From Margaritifera margaritifera (lineage: Eukaryota > Mollusca > Bivalvia > Unionida > Margaritiferidae), in NCBI GenBank assembly GCA_029931535.1, contig JAQPZY010001436.1, forward strand, positions 1,143,001 to 1,207,000: 64,000 nucleotides of DNA. The letters run 5' to 3'. The notes under the pieces are model-generated. The model saw only the letters and a list, made by a program, of their open reading frames with translations, was not told where the DNA came from and did no database searches. A program made the translations under genes and the position numbers. Positions 1 through 11,868 of this stretch are shown in pieces. Position 1 is the first letter of the stretch. Every line of letters begins with the position of its first letter.

Positions 1-790
1 TTCAAAGTAGTTGGACCAGGATAAAGTATAGTCAATAAGGATACCCAAAAGTCTGGCACATTTAACAGTTTCAATACCATTTACTTCTAAGTACAATTAT
101 CTACATTTGGTTGTCCGTTCTGCTGAGCAGACAAACATTAAGTGCTTGTTATGTAAATTTAAACGAAGTTCATTGTAACACATCCATTTCGTAGCACATA
201 GTAAATCTTCATTTAGTTTACTCTCAACAATGCTGATATCTTTATTTCTAACATACTGCCATGTATCATCTGCATATACAGACACTGAAGAACGTTTCAA
301 ACACTTTAGAAAATCATTTGTATATAGAATAAAACGAAGAGGGTCAAAAACTGATCCCTGTGATACTCGAATGGAAATTTCCTTAAAATCCGAGATAGTA
401 ACTCTCCAACTTACAGATTGTAATCTACTATTGAGTCAGGATGAAAAATACAGCAAATGATGGTTTTGTGACATTATATTCTGATAATTTATATAGTAAA
501 ACTTTTATGATTAACATTATAAAAAATCTTTACATAGGTCTAAAAATACAACTTCATTTAATTTCTCGCAGTCAGTATTCTCTAACTAGTGATCAATCAA
601 ACCAGTGAGTGCTGTCTCGCAGGAATTATTTGGACGCAAACCTAATTGGCATGGGTTAGTGAAATTATATATTGATAAAAAGTCATAAAATGAACAGAAA
701 ACATGTATTTCTAGAATTTTGCTAAAAATGGGAAAAACAGATACAGCTCCATAATTATTGATACTTGATTCGTCTCCTGACATAAAACGA
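1..790 (-). pseudogene. LINE (non-LTR retrotransposon) reverse transcriptase, decayed, partial at window edge
   Basis: Read right to left, the minus strand encodes consecutive blocks of a non-LTR reverse transcriptase. About 780-590 holds the NNY..SV.PIFSKILE and GLRPNNSCETALTGLIDH blocks (fingers). About 400-310 holds RVSQGSVFDPLRFILYTND. About 270 holds the catalytic SVYADDT motif. Then come a KWMCYNELRLNL block and, near the edge, ARLLGILIDYTLSWS, as in the thumb. The enzyme would copy element RNA at the insertion site. The frame is broken by in-frame stops (for example near 97 and 435) and by compensating frameshifts near 480-540, so it is inactive. The rest of the element lies left of the window. 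The endonuclease domain is not visible upstream. The block order and YADD motif make the RT call firm. The clade (Jockey/CR1-like) is a guess. Confidence 0.88.
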
Positions 791-792
791 GC

Positions 793-818
793 GGGGGTTG
801 GGAGGGAGGGGGAGGGGG
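793..818 (+). other. G-rich run, candidate G-quadruplex
   Basis: Five runs of three to five G separated by one- or two-base spacers lie on the plus strand. They satisfy the usual G3+N1-7 pattern. They sit at the upstream edge of the RT relic, where the opposite strand would read Pro/Ser. Confidence 0.5.
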
Positions 819-1645
819 TAACTCGAACATGTTTGCAACTGTCCACAAACATTTTTTTTCTTCCTATGGACATATTCAATACGTAAGTCACTGGTTCAAG
901 AAGGCAGTCTATGGACAGTTAATACCAGTAATTCTATCCAGGCTGGTTCACAAGCTACTTAGTTTCTGCCACTTGTGGTACGCCCCTTGATCCGTTCATG
1001 AATTTATCTCTGGCTCAACTGATCCAATTTGACAGATATGAAAGATCGCAGCTTAATAATCATACAAATCAAATATTTGCACATGAGCTTCTTCCTTGCA
1101 GCTCATCGTTCCGGTGCCCTCACAAGTCATGTGAGGAAAGCATTTGACAAAGATATGTCATAAGTAAAAAGTAAGACACAAATATTTAAAGAAAATGATG
1201 TACAATAATGTCTGATGTTTATTATATGATTTTTATTTAAACTTTGCAAGAGGCAATTTTTCTTTCCTTTTTTCTATATATATCCCCCTCTCCCCGAAAC
1301 AAACGACACATGGTAGAGAAAACAATACATGAACTTTGTAGTCTTTCTATAATTATACCCCCTCCCCGTGTCTCTCTATGAAAAGTAATTCCAGCTGATT
1401 CCCTGATTTTACTTGCTTTTATTACGCCACTGCCACAATCCTTCTTGGAAGAGAGGAAAGGCAGTTACCAAAGATTCAGAAATTTGTTTTAATTAGGAAG
1501 TAATTTTCGCACCTTTAGCCTTTATTAAAAGTTGCCTTTCACTGACAAACCACAACTTCACAATCTATAAAGATTGAACAATTTATGAGACGATTGGGTC
1601 TATTGTTACTACTAAACACGAACAGGCACTAACATTCGTTAGCGT
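819..1645. other. No gene recognised
   Basis: The sequence is AT-rich with stops in all frames. The first part may be more of the LINE relic, but no motif can be identified. Short C-rich patches near 1285-1300 and 1360-1370 are simple sequence. Confidence 0.4.
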
Positions 1646-2690
<1,045 letters not shown>

Positions 2691-2775
<85 letters not shown>

Positions 2776-2776
2776 G
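2691..2776. repeat. (TG)n(TA)n microsatellite
   Basis: A short TG stretch passes into about 75 bp of TA with one TTT interruption near 2760. Confidence 0.97.
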
Positions 2777-3430
2777 CTAAAACATTCAACTGATTAAAAA
2801 CCAGTTAAATATAATCGAACCCATGCGAACACTGTTAAAGTTCCAAAACACAACCAACACACTCTCGTTCCTATACCGCATTCCAATCTCTTAATTGAAC
2901 AGCAGAGTCCAAAATAAATTGAATTTATTTTATGCTGATACAAAATTCTTAAAGGAAGATAGTCTTTGTGTACTGGTTATGATATTGCAAGTTTTTTTTT
3001 TACCTTGTAGATGTATATGACAGTCTTGGAGCAACTAACCATTAGTTAACTTTTTTTCTAGATTTTGCATCATAAACGTATGAAAAGCAAATGAGAACAT
3101 GTTAAAAGTATAGACACATAAATAAAGTATTTAACCGTGTCTCTATAATATAAGGTAGCATCCGCAAGGACTTGTACTTTTTTTTAAAGACCTTTGAAAA
3201 TAAAGTAAGTATTTCAAACAAACAACATACGATTCTGAAGATAAACGCTGACAGTATATAAAACGTTAAAATGTATTATGAAATTAGCAACTCTAATACC
3301 TGAGTCCAGAGCTTAGTAGTTCCTACTCTGGTTTATCTTCACAACGAATTAATCTTTCGATCTGGTTTACTCTATACTGCGGAAAACTATTCCATGAGTC
3401 AACAAAAACCAAAACATTGTAGGCAAAACA
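2777..3430. other. No gene recognised
   Basis: Plain AT-rich sequence with several T homopolymers (for example 2992-3001 and 3178-3185). Confidence 0.4.
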
Positions 3431-4310
3431 CTTTACAGAGGGCCCAGCCCAACCAAACAAAGAGTAGTGCGTGTGTTGCAAAAACAAAATACACCAAAAT
3501 AAGCGTTCCTACTCAGGAGTACTGAGATTAGTTCCTAGAACAGGCAGTATCCATTTGTATCTTTATGCAAAGCACTTTGCTCTCTCATTGCCCAACAGAA
3601 ATTAACCGAAGCCACCTGGCAAAACATTATCAGATGGACTTAGCCCAACAGAACAAGAAATTTTGTTTTTTCTTGTGTTTTTTTGTCCCTGATGCGCACC
3701 AGTTATTTTTGTATGTAATGGACTCATGTATGGGGACTTCTGAGAAAACAAAAAATTTAGAACTTAACTCGGACTTTGCTCAATCAATTTAGGTGTTGAC
3801 TGTGTGTCTGAAAAGATGAACACGAATGGCCTCAGTAAGTAAAGTAGACCCATGTATTGGGGATTCTAAAGTAGACTTAAGAACTTAAAACAGGCTTTTC
3901 ACAATCAAACCAGGAGTTGACCGTATCTCAATAACCTCAGTAAGTAACCTGGACGCGTGTATTTGGTGACTATAAAGAAAACTAAACTTAAATCGAACTT
4001 TGCCCAATCAAACCAGGCGCTGATTGTGCTTCTGAAAAAATTCACACAAATAACCTCAGTAAATAAGGTGTACTTGTGTATTGGTGATTTTGAAGAAGCA
4101 AAAGAAAGCTTCAGAACTTAATTAGGGTTTTGTAGAGACAAACCATGTCTTGGTCGTGAATTTTAAAGGATACACACCAGTAATTTAAATAGGTAAAGTG
4201 GACTAATGTATTGGGCATTCTGAACAAATTCAGAACTTAAATCCGGCTTTTTTCCCAATCAAACCAGGTGTTGATTGTGCATTTCAAAAGATGCACACCA
4301 ATAACCTAAT
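3431..4310. repeat. Degenerate tandem array, period about 105-130 bp
   Basis: The phrase CAATCAAACCAGG followed by a GTTGA/GCTGA block recurs near 3781, 3902, 4006, 4137 (eroded) and 4257. Each time it is followed by a 'cacca..aacctcagtaa' block, a 'gtattggggat' block and an 'agaacttaa' block. Spacing varies (121, 104, 131 and 120 bp). A further unit starts near 3660, and weaker copies extend back to about 3430. Divergence between units is high, so the array is old. The small open frame at 3565-3792 lies inside it and is not coding. Confidence 0.8.
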
Positions 4311-4404
4311 GAAGGCCACATAAAAAGCAGATCAGAAAATACACCGGGTCACAATAATAGCTGTTTTAGGTTGAGAACAAAATATGCCAATAAATATAGA
4401 AATT

Positions 4405-4605
4405 GAGTGAAATTAATCGTACTGCAAACGTACTAAAAACAGGACAAAGAATGTAGTGAACGTACAAAACTATTCGTATGGTTAACATACTAGAAGCGCG
4501 ATAAAGGATCTAGTGTAGACAAAAATGGCATTTAAACAATAAAACAAAATTAATCGTGTGGCTCTGCTTGATGCACGATCTACTGTGCGCAAACAAAACT
4601 CAAGT
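4405..4605. repeat. Degenerate tandem repeat, three units of about 56-85 bp
   Basis: Three segments starting near 4411, 4470 and 4550 share the order 'ATTAATCGTA/CTATTCGTATGG', then a 'tactaraa..' block, then 'aggatctagtg/atgtagtg', then 'acaaaa'. The minus open frame at 4482-4664 is a product of this repeat. Confidence 0.55.
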
Positions 4606-5200
4606 GCACAGCGATTCATTCTTTCAAGTATGACAATGGGTTGGATTTCATGTGCCTGAGTCAAAGGTAATATGACATCAAATTGGTGCCAAGGACAAGA
4701 GTTGACATACCTTCATTGTACAAAGGTTGTAAAACTGAGGGGAACCTTAAATCTCTATAGAAAGTTTGACTAAGACTATTGGTTGAAGTACTTTAGGAGC
4801 TCCTGGCCTTTAGGTTCAAGCTTGATGCTCTAATGGGGATTCAATTATCGTATATTTGAAGTGATTCAGCGACCTCCCTGCTGATTTGACGTAAGAAACC
4901 AAGGCAACCTGGCATGATCTGCAGCAATATTTTCTCATCTATTATTCGCGTTAGGTTTCATCGCATAATAGAAGGAGACTAACGTAATTTTATCTGTTGC
5001 GACAAGCGTGGTCAACAGTCACAAATGCATCAACAACAAAGCAACTTGTACGCATTGTATTTATCAAGCATTTTTTCAACATTGTGCCTTGATATTGGGA
5101 TGTCTTTAGAATTTCTTATTTAATCAGTATTATGTGTAGCTTTTTTAAAATATATATATGTTTCAATGTTATGAAACTAGCCGTCAATACAGATAGAGGC
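4606..5200. other. No gene recognised
   Basis: Plain sequence. No motif or repeat was noticed apart from a short TA run near 5150. Confidence 0.35.
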
Positions 5201-5430
5201 TAACCTAGTTTAAATGAGACAAATCTGGTGAAATATCTAATTCTGTTCAATGTCATGAAGTCATCTTTTAGTTCGATTTGTAGACTCTCTAAGTTTTCGA
5301 TTGGAATGATTTTTTAATTATTGATGTTACAGTATATATTGCAACATCTGATAATGATTTGAAGATGTTAGCAGCTCTAGTATTTGCAAAGATATCATAT
5401 CTCTTCTTAATTGTTTTTCAACTTTTTCTG

Positions 5431-5574
5431 TCAAGCTTTTATCTCTATGTATGTTCTATTTGCAATAGCAATGTTAAATTCCTGCTTGTACTCTTCGAGT
5501 TCTGGAAAAATTGAGCTATTGTTCTCTTTTTCTTCAATAAATCTCATTTCTATTTCTAGCTGTGACATATCCAT
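5431..5574 (-). pseudogene. Maverick-region ORF fragment, unknown, acidic
   Basis: A 47-residue frame from an ATG at 5574 to a TGA at 5431. It is rich in Glu/Lys/Gln (MSQLEIEMRF, EEKENNSS, LEEYKQEFN) and looks helical and soluble. The frame is open a little further upstream, and decayed coding-like sequence continues beyond the stop to about 5200. The hydrophobic plus-strand frame at the same place looks like its antisense shadow. I do not recognise the protein. Its neighbours suggest it belonged to the Maverick-like element. Confidence 0.35.
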
Positions 5575-5740
5575 TTCTGCACTATTAGCGTATGTAAAAC
5601 AATATCCTTAGGATATGTCTGTCTATTTTAACGGAACTTAGATTTTATTGTGCTGTTTCTTCGTTGTCGGCAAAGACGACAAGATTCTGCAGAGGAGCAA
5701 CGGAACACCTCACCAACGGTGATGCTTTTAAGCGCAGTAA

Positions 5741-6038
5741 ATGGCTGTGGGTGGTGAAGATTTTGAAAAATATGAAGGACGAAAAGATTACGCTACAGAT
5801 GATCCTGATGAGTATATAGACCAACATCAAGTTGGTGATTGTTAAAATTCTTAGCAGTGATTTAAATTTTGATAATAATAAAAAGACCAAACAATGTTAC
5901 AATCTCGAGCAAATTAAGTTGGAGGAATTATACAATATTTCTGGTTATATTGATGGTGATAAATGTATTAACAAGCATGCAGGATTTATATATGAAGATA
6001 TTGATAATGAACAATACATCAAATCGTTAAGAAGATAG
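5741..6038 (+). pseudogene. Maverick-region ORF fragment, unknown, frameshifted
   Basis: An ATG at 5741 opens a 34-residue acidic frame (MAVGGEDFEKYEGRKDYA...) ending at a TAA near 5843. From about 5832 another frame continues to 6038 with 'NLEQIKLEELYNISGYIDGD' and a 'FIYEDIDNEQYIKSL' tail. The two frames overlap, which suggests one gene with a frameshift. Composition is charged and helical. No known domain was recognised. It lies head-to-head with the minus fragment ending at 5574, with about 165 bp between them. Confidence 0.35.
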
Positions 6039-6499
6039 GGTAATCTAATTATTTAAAGATTACACAAAATAAGAATACAGAATCGTTAGCCCCTAGCACA
6101 ATAGCGTGAAGATCAGGAGCATCGAGTTTTATGACAGATTTAAATAACGAAGATTTATCCACAAAAATCTGCTCCTACTTCGACCATAACAGATGCATTT
6201 CGGGATAGTTCAAATAGACTTATATACACAGAACAAAACACAAGCTGAATACCCACTAGGACCTACTGCCGAACAAAGGCAATCAATGCAAGTATATGAG
6301 AAACTTTGAGATGCAAGATTTCTTTGACCATATCCGCAGAATATAGCTGAAATAAAGCAATTTTAAATTGAAATAGATGAAATTTATAAAAGAATTTTTA
6401 AGAGGAAAACACTGATCTAAAGACAAAGAAAAATTTGTTGGAATGCTATTTTCCGAAGAAGAAGAAAGGGAAATGAGAGGATATTAAAAAGCTGTTTGA
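6039..6499 (+). pseudogene. Decayed coding-like stretch of the Maverick-like element
   Basis: Short plus-strand blocks without a continuous frame, for example 'FDHIRR' near 6330 and 'EKFVGMLFSEEEEREMRGY' near 6430-6485, broken by several stops. The Lys/Glu-rich character matches the flanking frames, so this is probably a multiply mutated part of the same gene or genes. Confidence 0.3.
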
Positions 6500-6718
6500 T
6501 GTCGCCGCTCAAAAATAGAAGCATTAAAAATAGAACCCGAACATTCTGACGAACGGATACGGTTACTTGAAGAAGAAATTAAGAAAGAAATAAATAATGG
6601 TCCAAATATAGATTATGCAATGAACAAGAAAAAAATAACAAAATTTTGGTCAGAACTAGTTGGAAATATACAATATGGGACACTATTTACAAGTTCTTGG
6701 AAAAAATTAACTAAATGA
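6500..6718 (+). pseudogene. Maverick-region ORF fragment, unknown
   Basis: A frame of 72 codons open between a TGA at 6497 and a TGA at 6716, with no ATG near its beginning. It contains 'SDERIRLLEEEIKKEINN', then 'DYAMNKKKITKFWSEL' and a hydrophobic 'GTLFTSSW' patch. The first half is predicted by eye to be a charged helix. No family recognised. It is followed after 46 bp by the next plus-strand fragment, as in a compact element. Confidence 0.35.
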
Positions 6719-6764
6719 TAAGGCGTAAACATTCTTTCGAGGAAATATTAAAACTGTTCTTTAA

Positions 6765-7085
6765 AGAAAGGCTGTTGCAATTGCTACAATAGAAAGAGCG
6801 AGAGCAATAACAGTATCAACAGTTGCTCTGTCTATAACAACGTCAGTAAGAAGTGCTGTAACTGGTGGTGTTCAGCCTTAACCTACACCTATTCCGCCTC
6901 AACCTCCTCTAGGCCTATCATCTTTACACATAATCAAAATAGGCTTTACATACTTAGCCGATTATTTGTTTGGTTTAGCCAAAGGAGCGGCAACATTATT
7001 GTCTGGTACTATTGGTGGTGGGACAAGTTGGTTATTTAACAGTGCTTGTCAAATTGTTTCTTTCCTTCCTAAACATGTTATTTGA
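6765..7085 (+). pseudogene. Maverick-region ORF fragment with Pro-rich linker and Gly-rich hydrophobic segment
   Basis: An open frame of about 106 codons with a single internal TAA at 6879. The first part is Ala/Thr/Val-rich (ERARAITVSTVALSITTSVR). A short PTPIPPQPPLG linker follows. Then come a hydrophobic FTYLADYLFGLAKGAATLLS segment and GTIGGGTSWLFN, with a stop at 7083. The Pro-rich linker and glycine-rich hydrophobic segment would suit a minor structural or membrane-active protein, but that is speculation and no homologue is recognised. It lacks a convincing start codon. Confidence 0.35.
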
Positions 7086-7319
7086 TTGAGCATTAATGGT
7101 TTGTTATTTTCATTTTTAATCAAAGTTGTAACAAAGGATCTAGAAGAGTGAGAGATTCCTAATCTATTTCAAAAATCAAACCACAGCTGCTCCCATAACT
7201 ATGAGTATCAAAATAAATGATTGTTTATTATGTGGTAGTTATTTTTTACATTGTGTTTGGACGTTTGTTTCTAAATTGGACTTGACACTACGTGTGTGTC
7301 ATGTGTCTTTGTATTGTCT

Positions 7320-7487
7320 TAGAATCGGATAGAATTGGCAGACCTGACAGTAATAGAATCATAATCATCATAATCATTCTTCTCTGCATAATATTTACTC
7401 ACTTTGTCTGGTCACTCTACATTTTCTGGTCGTGCTATCACAGATTGTTTATCAGGATTTAGAATACCATTCTTTATTGATGTTTGG
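7320..7487 (-). pseudogene. Maverick-region ORF fragment, Asp/Tyr-rich tail
   Basis: Frame 'KNGILNPDKQSVIARPENVE', one in-frame stop, then 'SKYYAEKNDYDDYDSITV' to a TAA near 7320. It probably continues the fragment at 7524-7712 after a frameshift, because both are on the minus strand and adjoin. Function unknown. Confidence 0.3.
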
Positions 7488-7523
7488 GTTTAAACCCAGT
7501 TTAAAATAGTCACAGTTTTTCTG

Positions 7524-7712
7524 TTAATTGTGGCTGTATCCAATGACATTTAATCTACCCATTTTCATCGCCATGTTGCTCGGTAACAAATAGATACCGT
7601 CGCCACGAACTGCAAAGACTAATTTCAATATTGAAAAGTTATATATTGCTGGAACTTTACGGTGATGATGTCGTCTGAATTGTAAACTTGATGTCCTAAC
7701 TATTAAAGTTTT
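7524..7712 (-). pseudogene. Maverick-region ORF fragment, conserved-looking
   Basis: A 62-codon frame without a leading ATG. It contains 'RRHHHRKVPAIYNFS', 'LKLVFAVRGDGIYLLPSNMA' and a 'GRLNVIGYSHN' end before a TAA at 7524. The mix of hydrophobic core and charged turns is protein-like and unlike the surrounding AT-rich noise. I do not recognise a named family. Position and strand tie it to the same relic. Confidence 0.35.
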
Positions 7713-8322
7713 TCAAAGTGTGTCTGATATTGTTGAAACAGAATATGTAATATATGTTTTGTTTTGTACCTGTGCACCCAAGATTCAGGTTTGAAAAGTA
7801 CCAACTCGATAGTTATATTTACAATTATTAGCAACTATCACAACAAAAGGAGTAGACCTCCCCAAACCTTGGTGTACAATTTATGTTTTTCTGGTCCATT
7901 ATATCAAGTATTTTTTTCTCATATTGGTATCTTCAGGAGTGCCGTGGTGGACTTTTATGCATCGTCATCCTGCAAAGGTATTTTACATTCAGACATCCCG
8001 TTCGCATCTGGAAATAAAAATAAAATTTGGATATTGATTTGATTATTTGGGGAAGGCTTTTGTCTAGCAAATGCAATAAATAAAATCACACAACCAGCTG
8101 CTGCCATTCACACGATCTAGCTTAGTTGATTCTACGAATATTTCATTTCACATTGCAATCTGTATCTTTTTAGAGGGTCATTACTGTCAAAGTTTAAAGT
8201 TGAGCTATGAAGAACGTGTAATGATTGCGTCAACATCTATGTGATCTTCATTACCCCTTATTTTGTTCAGATCCTTGTTGATCAGCTTGTACTCTCGAAC
8301 ACTGTATTTGTTCTCAGAGTTT

Positions 8323-8481
8323 TTACGATGTAGTTGGAATCTGCTCCATATTGTTGAAAATTATCTTTTTTAATTCTTCTGTGGTGTGATCTTTTACAAT
8401 GATAGGACATTTTTGATGTGCACCATATTCTTGTTTAACTGTGATGTTTGTGTAAAAACCTTTTTCTTTACCTTCTGATTT
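8323..8481 (-). pseudogene. Maverick-region ORF fragment, unknown
   Basis: A 52-codon frame between stops containing 'EGKEKGFYTNITVKQEYGAH', 'KCPIIVKDHTTEELKKIIFN' and an 'NMEQIPTT' end. It lies 230 bp downstream (same strand) of the integrase tail. The stretch between, around 8500-8700, has remnants such as 'VETRAHYN'. No function assigned. Confidence 0.35.
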
Positions 8482-8713
8482 TTAAATCGATACATATTCG
8501 CATGACATACCTTTTCTAAATCTTCATATTATAATGTGCTCTCGTTTCCACATCTGTTACATTCTATAACATTGTTGAACTTTCAAAAACTAAAAATTTC
8601 AGTGCTCATCAATACCGCTATTTAAGTAAGTTTCAATCGTCTCCCGAAGAGAGGATGTTGCAGCGCAACAACTTTTGTCCTCAAAGAACGAGGTATGTCT
8701 TTGACACATCATT

Positions 8714-8976
8714 TATTTTAATGGAATAATGTTTTCTATTAGCTCGCAACAGTTATACCAATAATTATATCTTTTCCGTTTCAGAAATACACACTTTTTA
8801 CCTTTCATTCTTATGGTCTTCAAAATTCCTTCAGCTTTGTATACGTCATCTTGTTTGTTGTATAGAGATAACTCTTGTGCGTAAAGGAGACACTAAGTAT
8901 GCTCTCCCTTTAAATCTTCCAGTTTGTAAACAACCGGATCACTTAAAATATGGTTCATACAATTTCCTTGGTAAAG
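8714..8976 (-). pseudogene. Maverick/Polinton-type integrase C-terminus with chromodomain
   Basis: Reading from 8976 down: 'DPVVYKLEDLKGE', then 'YAQELSLYNKQDDVYKAEGI' and 'KGKKCVFLKRKRYN', with a TAA near 8714. In Maverick/Polinton integrases the catalytic core is followed by a conserved 'Y.L.D..GE.I.G.FY..EL' strand and a chromodomain of the type 'V..IE.IL..R...G...VFVKW.GY...' that targets insertion to chromatin. The aromatic W of 'VKWKGY' is replaced by R here, and one in-frame stop lies before YAQEL. The catalytic DDE core should lie above 9000, but only unclear remnants are seen there. A Ty3-type chromovirus integrase was considered but fits the pre-chromodomain block less well. Confidence 0.6.
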
Positions 8977-9160
8977 TTTAAATTTATTTTTTCTTCAATA
9001 TGACAGTATGTTATACATTGCTCACTTGAGTTTAGAATGAATAAATCAATATTCCTATACAATATTTCGAACTATTTGAATCTACTTGCATTTGTACTGT
9101 GTCCTTTTGTATTGAATGACATTACTCGTGATAAGGTTGTACGTGAGCACATGCTCCTAA

Positions 9161-11815
9161 CAGCTGTCCCTCTCAATGTATAACAAGTTACATTTGAATA
9201 ATAATAATATTGATGACAAAAAATGATACACAATATTCAGCCCTTTTATCTTCAAGCTGTGACTGATGCTGTAAAACGGAAATACACACCCATTTTCTAC
9301 CATATTAAGAGATTAGTTGCACACATTTATCGCGTTGTTGCTTTCCCACTTGAAAATCACTCGCAAAAAAAGCCAAATTTAACCTGACTTCAAAGTTAAG
9401 AAACATTAGAATGTATCGTTTGTTTTTCTAACCTCAAATCAAGTTTCGAGTTACGGGCTGTCGTTGATATGTACGTTGTTTTATAGAAGAGACCAACCAC
9501 CAGAATCAAATTAGAAACATGACTGATACCTTCATGCCACCAGGGCTCAGCCGTATCCTTGTTGTTTTTAGCAAAGCCGTTGTGTAGCATGGATAAAGAA
9601 GACAAGACAATGATCACATGATATAAAGCTTAATCTGGGAGGTCCTAACATAAGTTTTTTACGCAACCAATTGGAGACAGGGTGTTGTTTCGATGATCTG
9701 ATACTTTCTTGTTCAGGATATCCTAATACCAATTTCAGACTGGTCTGTCTTTATGTTTTTACATTCTGTCTGCGAGTGTTTTATGACCAGAACACTATCA
9801 CACATATCAGTAAATTCAGCACCTTATCTTATGGGACGAAAAGGTCAGTCAATGATAATTTGATTTACAGCATACTACAGACACTGCATTGATTGCAATA
9901 AATCGTTGATGTTTATAAATCAGTGATGCCTTTATATGAGCATCTAGAATAAATACACTTCACCAGTTTAGCATTGAGGCTTTTGGCATTTTTGATATGC
10001 ATAGTTACATTTTTACCAGTCAAAACGTATCAAACTTAAAACGAGAAGCAAAATTTAATTACAAAATTACCCATTAGAGTGAACCTATGCAAATACAGAT
10101 AGATATGTCATTGGTAATCGTATTTTCATGTACTATTTTCCACTTTCAAGTGCCAAAGGTACAATGAACTTTTTACTTTACTTTTGCAGTGAAATTAATT
10201 AGCTCCATTCTTCCAAAATGTCCAATGCGATCCACAGAATTATTGTCAATGAGATATAAGTTATTACATTCATACCATTCCTGGCAACATTTCGCATGTC
10301 ATTATTAGTCCTATCGTCTTACTGCAATGAATCTCAGTAAAACAAATGGAATGCTGACTTTGTTTTTAACTGGATACTAAAAATATCGCAGTTTTCCTTT
10401 CACGTTCTTTTCGTGTCCATTCTGTTTTCATTTTTCTGTATTGCAAACACCATATTATTTTGCTGCCGATGAGTAGGAGATAATTCTGGCCTATTCTCCG
10501 TTTGAAAGTAAATGTCAATTTTGTTTATAATATGTAGAAAATGTATTAATTCCATGAAAACTGCCTTTAAACATTTGTGTACATTTGAAGAATTTTAGTG
10601 GTTCTTAAGACATTTACACTTTTCTTTGATGCCCTTATTTTAAATATTTTATTTACAGCAATGGGTAACATTGTATTTGTTTTTAATATATACAAAGTTG
10701 TTTCTTTTTTGGTGGTATGTCTCATACTCATATAATTTCATTTTTAAGCCAAGCCTGTTTTCGTTATTTAAACAAATTACTGTTCAACTAAAATGGCATG
10801 TAAAATGAGTAAACCCAAACCACTTTCTATAGACGAAAAATTATAAGATGTTAAATTTACATGCCCAACGTACTGCAAATGATAACACATAATACGTATA
10901 TCTTCATATTTCCACTACGCATGTGAGGCAGTGGAGAACGGATAAATCTGACACAACTTTGGTTAATTATTAGATTTTTACTAAATATAACGCGTTCAAT
11001 GTAAGCTTGATACTAGACAGCCTCGATAGTAATTAGAGTTCCTACTGGCGTATATCTCGCATTTGATTGGTCCGTTTATAAACTCCTTTATGGCGAGCCA
11101 GCGAGTAATAAAATTTCATTGATCAGTTTAATCAGTTTAACTGATAACTTAAATACTACATGCACCATATCTATCGCATTACACCCCATAATCAGTTACT
11201 GGTAGGAGAACAAAGACTGTGTTATCTAAGTCTAATTTTTCAGTTAAATAGCTCGAATGACGCCTGCCTGCCACCAGACAGTGATTACACAAATGGCTGC
11301 CCGAGTGCCTATCGCATCAACCCACTCTTAAGCATATAGAATAAACACGTTTTTATTGATCACTAGTAAGGTTCGAGCGCTATATAAAATATTATGCTTG
11401 ATTTAGGCAGACGATAGCTGTAAAAGTCCTGTTAGCCTGACCTTTAGACGTACATACATCAATATAAAGGTAGGCATACAAGCTAAATTATGTGTTTTAT
11501 GCATGTTGCATTTTATACAAACAGAATAGATTTTGATGATAATAAAGCTTTGATACTTCGGAAAACCTCAAATCGGTGTTTAAATTGAGACGGCAAAGAA
11601 ATTCTTTTGCCAGCACATGTTATCACTATTTCAAGATCCTTTAAGCATTCAGTAAATAAATAGATGCACATCGATTTAAAAATGTGTTGATTCAAGGCCT
11701 AAAAGGTCCTACACGAATTGAAAAACATGTAGAAATAAAACCTTTGCTGCATATTGGCTCTTGCTGATACTTTGAATCGGATCCTTTCTTGCCTACATTC
11801 TTATGGTTTGAAAAA
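9161..11815. other. No gene recognised
   Basis: Long plain AT-rich stretch. Open frames at 9396-9617 (minus) and 9671-9892 (plus) have no recognisable motif. The missing integrase core and the end of the Maverick-like relic may be hidden in the first few hundred bases. Confidence 0.35.
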
Positions 11816-11868
11816 ACATACATACATACATACATACATACATACATACATACATACATACATACATG
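11816..11868. repeat. (CATA)n microsatellite
   Basis: Thirteen clean tetranucleotide units. Overlapping open frames of Thr/His/Ile or Cys/Met/Tyr-Val repeats are low-complexity artefacts. Confidence 0.97.

Larger units (their letters stand above)
5200..9160. mobile_element. Maverick/Polinton-like DNA transposon, decayed
   Basis: This 4 kb block stands out because short but protein-like frames follow one another on both strands: minus 5431-5574; plus 5741-6038, 6500-6718 and 6765-7085; minus 7320-7487, 7524-7712, 8323-8481 and 8714-8976. The 8714-8976 fragment reads like the C-terminal tail of Maverick/Polinton integrases (a 'PVVYKLEDLKGE' block followed by a chromodomain), which gives the family call. 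Genes on both strands fit these large self-synthesising elements, which normally span 15-20 kb. This copy is therefore heavily deleted. No terminal inverted repeats, DNA polymerase B, ATPase or capsid gene were identified. Borders are approximate. Confidence 0.55.
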
